A program made the position numbers and the translations under genes. The notes beneath the pieces are model-generated. The model worked only from the letters and a program-made list of their open reading frames with translations. It ran no database searches and had not been told where the DNA came from. Below, in pieces: positions 36,401-45,400 of a stretch of DNA of 62,908 nt. Source of the stretch: a virus; the IMG/VR virus record IMGVR_UViG_3300010885_040694, positions 1 through 62,908 of that record. The stretch is one strand, 5' to 3'. Numbering within the stretch: position 1 is the stretch's first letter; the number at the start of each line of letters is the position of its first letter.

Positions 36401-39400
36401 TTGTAGTATTCTAATCTGTTAATTGCATCAAGCGTGTCGATATTTTTATTATAATTAACAGTAATTGCTGCACCAACATCGGGGGCAGTTGTAAAGATTA
36501 TTTTACCTTTAAGTGTGGTTTCTCCATTGATCACAGTTGAATATGAAATTGGAGAATAATCACTTCTCATTGATCGGTTACCGTTAACGTATACTGTAAT
36601 AGTATCTCTATCAGACGATGGCGGATATTTTAATTCAAATACTTTCTGTGACCCAGTACCTATTAGATTTGTTTCAGTAACATGTGTGTTGACGAATCGC
36701 CCAGTTTTAGAATATCTATCAAATTTAACCTGCACAGTCATTGAACGAATAACACCTTGGCCAATCACGGCCACTGCCTTGGCCGTGCCTGCTGACCCGT
36801 CTCCGTTTCCACCTACTAGTGTAACTGTAGGGGCACTGGTATAGCCGGATCCAGCAGTTATCAATTCAATGACTGCAACTTTGCCGGCACGAATGTATGT
36901 TCTTGCTGTTGCGCCTTTGCCGCCGCCGCCGGTTATGGTAACTATTGGTGCAGTGACATATCCAGCGCCACCGTTGGTAATTTTGAGATCAGTGACTTTG
37001 TAGGTATTATTATCTGCCCAGGCTTTCCATGGGTACTGTGTTAACAATGACGAATATTGATCAACTGTTTCTATTTTGTTTGTGGTTGCATTGTAAGTTG
37101 AAGGTAGATCAAAATCACCTGTGAATGTCTGCGTCTTATCTAATGAAAAATATCTGCTGGTAAATTCTCTAACTTTGCTTCTATAAGGTTTAACTTCATT
37201 TATGTATTCTTGATAACTTGCAAGATTATCGTTTTGATAAGTTGGTTTCTCTTCAAGATTTCCCACATTGTGAGTGGCATTTAAGAAACTGGTTTTGAAT
37301 ACCCAATCAACATATAGTTGTTCGGACAGCAAATAGTGTACACTGGTAAAGAATAATTTATTCCATTCAACACGTAGATCGTTTACAAAAATATCTTTTT
37401 TAATTGCTGTAAAAATATTACGCAATTCAACAATAGGTTGATCATCGTAGGTCTTATTATCATAATACGGACCTGCATCATATCCACTGAGACTTGTTGA
37501 TGCATTACCAATTGTTGGATCAATTTTAATTGTACCGTTTTGTTTTCCAACTAATCGATACTTGCCAAGAATTTCAGCACCTGTGCTCACACGCTCTAGC
37601 ACTGCCCAACCACCGTGGCCGTATTCCACAACTTTAACTAATTGACCTGCTGTTAGAGATAATTCACTTTCTGCATAAAGAGCAGGTATAGTTGCATGAT
37701 TTCTAATGTTTACAGAATAGCCATCCATCCACCAGTCGATGTAGTTCCAGTAGTTGGTGGTATTATATGCCTGTGCTTTTGATTTATAAAACTGTCCCAA
37801 TGATGTATCGTAAGTAAAAATAGACCAAGTGCTGTTGGCAATAGATGGGGTTGCAACTAGTGCTGCATAGCTTCTTGGAACTACTGAGACAAATGTGTAT
37901 TTCTTACCACGATTGGTAACAATTACAGAAGTAATTTCTCCTCTTGGATTCAATAGCTTGCCAGTTGTTGAGTCAATCAAGGACGGATTGACCTCAACAG
38001 CAGCATTGGTTCCATTACCACGAATTTCTATTTTTGGAGGATACTTATAACCAAATCCAGTATCAACCACTGTTATAGAAGTAATTGATCCATTTAAAAT
38101 ATTGGCTTTGAGAACCGCCGGGCGTAGCTTTGCTGTTCCGATTGTTGTCAAGTCAATTTCTGTCTCAACTATAACATCATACAGTCGTGTTTTGATATTA
38201 GGAATAGCATCAAGTAATTCAAGATTGTTAAAATTAATTAAATCAGTAAACGGTTGTGTTAATAAAATAGTGTTAACACTGGCTATAACGACCGATAACG
38301 CTGTTTGACGATCCACAAACATGCTCTGTCTTGGTCTAAATGCAATTCCATATTTTTTATTTTTAGCCAGATTAGAATCAGGCACAGCATTTCCTTGGGT
38401 ATCAAATCCAATTAAACTGTCAATCCATTTTCTTTCTAACTGTGCTGACGGCAAACTGTCAGCAACGCCTTCAGTTAACAATTGATATTCTTTGTGCTCA
38501 AGATTTTTACCTCTTGATTGTTTATCAAATTGTATGTTTACTATGCAGGTATTTGCACTAATAATAGGTTGAACATTATAACAAATTAAAGAACTGCTGC
38601 TGGTTAATCCGATTAGTGGAGTTCCTGAAAGTTCGGGTGACATAATTAAATTTGCTATTTCATAAGCAGACAACTGTCTACGTGCAACACTGGATGGTGC
38701 CGATGTTTTATTTTTAACCCAATAATAGTAGGTAGTTGTAGAAGCTAGTCCTGTTATTGAATCCACGACCTGTTTATAACTAAATGTTGTGTCATCAGAA
38801 ATATGCGGTGTTCCGGAAATGCCTTCTGCTAATCCGTCTGCTGTTCCGGATAATTGTGCCCATGTACTCGGTGGATAAATTGATTCCACCCATTCATACA
38901 CATCAACGCTGGAACCGTAGGCCAGCTTGCCCCAATTGCCAATTCTAAATGCATCGTTACCTTGCTCATACCATGGCCATTTTGCTGTGCTAACATCCCA
39001 CCATACTTCACCAACGTGCTGATCAAGCCAAGCAATACCGCTGTCAACTTGACTTGCGTCTGTGCCTAGACTATAGATAGCAGGGTCATACGGAGTTTTA
39101 AATTTAATTTCTTGATCTGCAATACCAACGATCTTTAGCTTGAATGGATCAATAATATCAATGTCGGAAATTTTCCGATTTGTTATAGGATTATATAAAA
39201 ACAAAGAAGATAACAAATCAATATTAACCAATGGTTTTTGTACTTCGTACGGGAACCACGATGGAGAATTTTTATTTCTAACAAATTTAAACAATCTGCC
39301 AGTAACAATATTTTGTACATTTTTATAAAATGGCGATCCTACTGCAACTGTGGTATCAGACGCTGCCAATGCAGTTCCAAACCCCTCATTTTGAGAAACA

Positions 39401-42400
39401 TCACTTACTGTAATTTCTTCACCAAGTACGTATTGGGTATCAATAAAGTCATAGGACCAAACTGTTCCCGTGGTACCCACTGTGGTAAAGAAAGTAGTTG
39501 TACCTAGATCGTATGTTGTAGATGAAACAGTGCGTGTCGAATGCGGATCATTTACAACTTTTTTTTCGTCTGCTAGCGTAGGATATAATTTCTTAGTGAA
39601 AGTGTCAAACGTAGTTGCAGTTTTAGTACTGCCATTAATTGCGCCCACTACTACTGTATTACCTGTTTTGCTAACAGAAAGAGTAGATCCAAATTTTTCG
39701 TTATAAACATCAGAGGGGCTAAAAATAGTCTGTACCAATTTGAATGTACCTGAAATATTTTCAAATACATAAACACGACCCTTGTCTTGTCCGTTGACAT
39801 CTGCATTTGGAGACGATATGAATAATTTTGAACCAGTGGCCGTGAATTTAACCTGTGATCCAAAATTATCATTATTTTTAATTAAATCAGCAGCAGTTAT
39901 GCTATCAGTATTTTCATTAGAAACAACGATGCTGGAAAGTGTTTGTCCTGTGATAATTTGACTGCATTCAAATACATTATTAGAATTACGTGTATAAATG
40001 AATACTTTTCCTGATGAAGTATTGCTGATATCTTCTATGTATGACCATCCCGAATTGGGGAATGCTTTTGCCGGGTCATCCCATGGGCCTGACGTTCCTG
40101 ATGTTAGTCTGTAATAAGAATTACCGTAGATAACAACATCATTGGCCACATAGCCTTGATAAAAATTCCAAACTCCCATGAATGAATCAAAATATTGACT
40201 GTTACTACGGGGAGCGCCAACTGCAAGTAAATTACCCGTAGATGTAACATCTGTGGAATTTCCAAATCCGTCACCAAATTTAACATTTTCAACAAGCCCG
40301 TTGCCTGCACCGGCACGCACAGTTGAATCTGCAAATTCTGAGTCTGCAACGGCTGCATTAGTGGGTAAAGATCCTTGTTCCGAGTACGATGGGTCAATGG
40401 CCCAATAATTAGAATCTGTGGGCAAGTGACCGATTGGAACAAATTGCGTTGCAACGTAGAAATTATTATTGTAAAATACCACATCATCTTTTTCAAATGT
40501 TGAAAATTGCTGTGTAATATACAATCCCTTGTAATAGTTGTCTTCTAACTGTTTCCATTCTTTGTTTACATATCTATATAGATATACTGTACCGGTCCCC
40601 GGAGCAGTTACAGTCATCCAATAGTTGTCACCGCTGCCGTTGATTGAAATATTAGATCCAAATAATTCATCGGTTTCTGGTTTAGGACTAATAACAACAC
40701 GATTAAAAAACCATTGATTTGCTGCACCTACAACTTTCCATAATTTAGGATTTAGATCCGGTGGTGTAGAAACAGTTGAGTACGGATCAGTTGGATCTTG
40801 ATTGATACTGGTAACAACACGAGCCGTTGAGATTGATTCAATTAATTTATAATAGTAACCATTACGACTGACAACATCGTTTTCAGAATATAGTGTAGAT
40901 GCATTCCACACACCTTGATAATTGCCAAAGTTTTCTGTGTTTTCGTAAATTGCAATAGCACCTTGGTTTAGATATGAAAAAGATGTATCTGGTGCAAATG
41001 CCGAGGCAGATCCGATATTCAATGATACTGGCTCAACTTTAGAATTTTCAATTGCCAGTGAGCTGGCATCACCATTTAAACTAACCAATGCCTTCCACAA
41101 CTTTCCGTTGCTACGTATTACCGAACCTGCAGGATAGTCAATAGACGGATTGTACACGCCTCTGTAAAAAGACGGTACTGCCGATGCTGCGGGGATCCCA
41201 ACTACAATCCATCTGCCGTCGGGCGATATTGCCAGTGTCTTTCCAAACTTCTTGTTGAATGCTGTTTCAAATCCCTCGGGAGTTGTCAATAACTGCGACG
41301 GAGTTAATTCTCCAACACCTTCCACAAACACGCCCACTGTATTGGAAGCTGGCATAGATGCAACCACTTTATCCAACGACTCGGTATAGGCAATTGCTGT
41401 TCCCAAGTAACTGGCCGCTGTTAGATCATATCCGTCAATTCGTGATGTGGCATATTGCTTAGATCGATTTAGTACTTCCCAGCCGCCTGCACCGCCTTGA
41501 TCAATCCATACCTTGGAATCAGTTGGTAATTTGGCAAATTTTGTTTGATCCAGATCGGCTGTGGTTGCAAATCGTGCTTCTTCAAATTTGCCAATCGGTA
41601 CAAATGCACTGTCTTCAATGGTAACTGGCCCTTTGCCTGCAAACTTAACAACAATGGTAGTCAGTGTGGTCGAATCAATTGTAAAGAATCCAGTTAAATT
41701 CTGTATATTGTTTATACCAATAGTATCGCCTGCTTTAAATGTATGATACTGTTGGGTAGTAATTGTGACCAGTGTGCTTGTTTTGTTCAATTCAACTGAA
41801 TCAATAATGATGTTAGATAGTTTGTATCTAAGTACGGTCCAAAATTTTGGAGCATTGTCAAATGTAACCCATACTGTTGAGTTATTAACAAACTTGGCAA
41901 TATTAAGGGTCAGTATTTCACTTCTGGTCTTAACAGTGAAATCAACATCTGACGATTTTACATAGCCTGCTGAGCGGCCGGTTGCATCAAACTCTGCAAC
42001 TGGCATGATGTTGTTAGTAAAACTATCTGGATAATTTGTAAAATTAGTGTCGTTTATACGTATGTAGTTGTCCACATAGGTGTTAGGAATAACTCCGTTG
42101 ACTAAAAGTACTGGTTGTGGATTTAATTTAAAATCAGCTTTGGCCAATTTAAATTCATACTCATTAATTTGATCAGTTCCGCCAAGATTACCTACACGGA
42201 ATGCCCATTCTTCATTTAACACAATGCCCGGTAAATTATTAACTCTTGTTAGCTTGTCAAAGATTTTAGTAATCGAATTGGCAGTTCCTTTTTCTCTAAT
42301 AAATCCCTGATATAGTTTATATTGAGAAATTTCGTCTTGTGCAATATTTTCAAGATACTGACGTGGTTGATATCCAATAGCATGTCTTGCAAGATTGCGC

Positions 42401-45400
42401 TGGCTAGTTTGTACACCTGCTGCATCAAGATCATAATAATCGTCAAACTGATTAATTCTATAATCAAAATTAGTAACTAGACCCTGTTTTGGCAGCTGAT
42501 CAGTTTTGCTCCAGTTGTCATGGTCAAATTCAAGTGTGCCATGCTGGAACATCTGACTTGTATAGTAAAAATCTTTGTAGCGTACGATGTCACCTAACTG
42601 ATAATCAGTATACGGTTCCCAAGTGGCAATTTCCGCAGAATCAAATAAGAAACCCGGACTGGTATAATCACCGTCCCATTCAATTGTTCTATAGCCAACA
42701 ATTTTAATACGTTCTTGACGGTAACCCGGTTCAGGGTCATATATAATGTCATTAAACACTGTTCTATTGTCAAAAATAGCAACATGTTCTTTGACCACAA
42801 AGTTCACGCGAGCAAAATAAATCCCGTCCGGTGTGTTATACGTTCCAAGTGCAAATGTTTGGTAGTCACGATTTACATCAAGATACAGCGATGAAAGTTT
42901 TGTACCATCACTTTTTAAGATAGAATAGTCATAGAAACTATCTAGTAAATTATCAACGGTACCAAGCGGGATTTTGATTTTTAATTCTTCGGCAGCTGGG
43001 CTCAAAGTTATAATAGCTCCAACGTCCCAGTTGTGCGAAGTCCAATACAGAAATTCTTTAACTGAAGTTGGCCAATCTCTAGCCACTTGGAGATCAGAAT
43101 TATAACCATCGAATACCATACCTTGATCGATTAGATAAGCACCATACCCTAGTATAAAATCCACAACTTCTTGAATTGTGGCCTTTACAGCGCCGTACTG
43201 CAATTCAACAACAGGATCTTTATCAAAATACGTTCTGTTTAGTGCTTCAACTGCACCAACCATTGGTAATTTAGAAATAATTTGCCATTGAGCAATATCA
43301 AAGTCGGTGCCGCTGGTATGATTGGATTTGGCCCGGTAGTAGGCAGATTCATATGACACTATTGTGCCTTTGCCGTAAAACTTAGTATCAGACCATACTA
43401 CAAAGTTTTCAGATACGCCGCCTACACTGATCAAATAATCTGAATTTGTAGCCAATGCTTCATAATACTTGAACGTTGGATTTAATTTGTCGTATCCGTA
43501 AATTTTCCAACCATCGGCACGTTTCTCAATAACAACACCGCTGTAAACAACAGATTGAATTGGCGAACTAACATTAAAGATAATTTCAAAGTTTTCCGGT
43601 GGAACATAAATGCTACTGCTAACAGATTTTGGTGTTCTGCTGTCCAGTACATAACTGAACTGAGCCTTGTCAACAAATCCAGATAGTCTATTAGATAATC
43701 GTACTTTGATGTTGCTCAACTTATTGGCAATGACAGATGGTAATTTAGTCTGTGTAATTAACAATGCAATAACATAGTTGACAGTTCCAAATAAATTTGC
43801 TGTTCCTGACGTTTTGGTAAATGCAAAATCAGAATTGGTAATCAATTTGTTAGTTTTGGTGTTGACCAACTGACCAATAATGTTTCGTTTGACTGCAAGA
43901 CGATTAAAAGATTTTGTAATAAAATCACAGGGTGTTAATAACGACAGTGCTACCATTAGAGCAAACGGATATTCTGAACTCTTACGCCATGCTGTTTCTG
44001 CAGGACTTCCGTCGCCAAATACAAATGGGCGATCTGCAATTGCTAGACTAAAGTTAGCAGCAAGACTCGATGTCAATGGAGACAATAAATTGCCCTCGGC
44101 GTCGACAGGAAGGTGCGATAAAATGGTAGGTCTTGCATAACGTGCTATACCTTTGAGATTTTGTCTATCTCCTTGACGAATAATACCATCACGAATATCT
44201 TCCCATAATAACAAATTGCCAGCAGTGTAGGGTGCGGTGCCGTACTCGCTTTCCCACCATGACGGTTTGATAGAAAATCCTTGCATTTCCCAAGGACGTA
44301 TATGCGGAGCATCTGTATCATAGAACCAGGTGTATACTCCTCTCCAATAACCGGGAAGGGCAGCAGTCACTGCCCGATCAGTCATGGCAGAATAGGTATA
44401 GGTAAATGAATCGTTAGTGTCAAAGTAGATATTGTTTACAGTGTCGATATCAGTATCGGCAATCCAGTTTAAATAATCTTCTCTAATCAATGCATCAACT
44501 TCTGATTTATTATATAATCCTAAGCCGTAATATCCACCAAATGTTTGGTCAATGTGTAGAATAGATTCGTTGTATTCCAACTTTAAATTATTATAAACAC
44601 GCAATTCAAATTCTAAAAGAATGTTGTCGCGGAAATCACCATAACTCATTGTCAAGCTGCCATCGTGTCCTCGAATTACAACTTGTGGAGTTTTATATGT
44701 GGTGTCTGTGTAAATTTCAGGAATAAACTTTTTATATAAACCTAATTTTGTAGGGGTAGGTGGAATATAATTATAAGCTGTAGACAAATATTCTTTAATT
44801 TCGATAACGTTGCCTTCGGACAACGTCTTAGAAATTTTTACAAATCCAAAAGTTGAATCAAATGTGTAATCAACACCATGTAACAGTTGTACATTATCAA
44901 CGTAGACATAAACCGCAATGTCAGTTTGTGTTGACAGATCAAATTTTGTAGTTAATGCAAATACATTAATTCCAGTATCTTCAACAGTATAGGTAATTGT
45001 ATTTGCCGCGCCAGTTCCGATCATGTCTGAACTAAAGAACGCACTGTATTCATTTTTACCAACTGACAATTCTTCAATAACGCTGTCTAACATTGCAATA
45101 GGATCTTGGTCATACGGCAATTCAACAGATAGCTGCATTAAATTATTTTTAAATTTTGTATATTCTGATTTTGCATAACGAAGAGACTTAACAATGTTAA
45201 GGTCTTTGTCGCAGAGTAGGGCAGTAGCAACTGGCATTAAGCCGCTGTGCTTGACGAATCTACGACCAAACAGTTCAATGTTGGCAATATCTTTAAGATT
45301 ACTGTTGCCCGGAAACACTCCAGTTATTCGATTATCAATTTCAAATATTGTACCTAAATGGTCTGTAATTTCACCTAGAGTAAATGTTGCAAGATCCAAA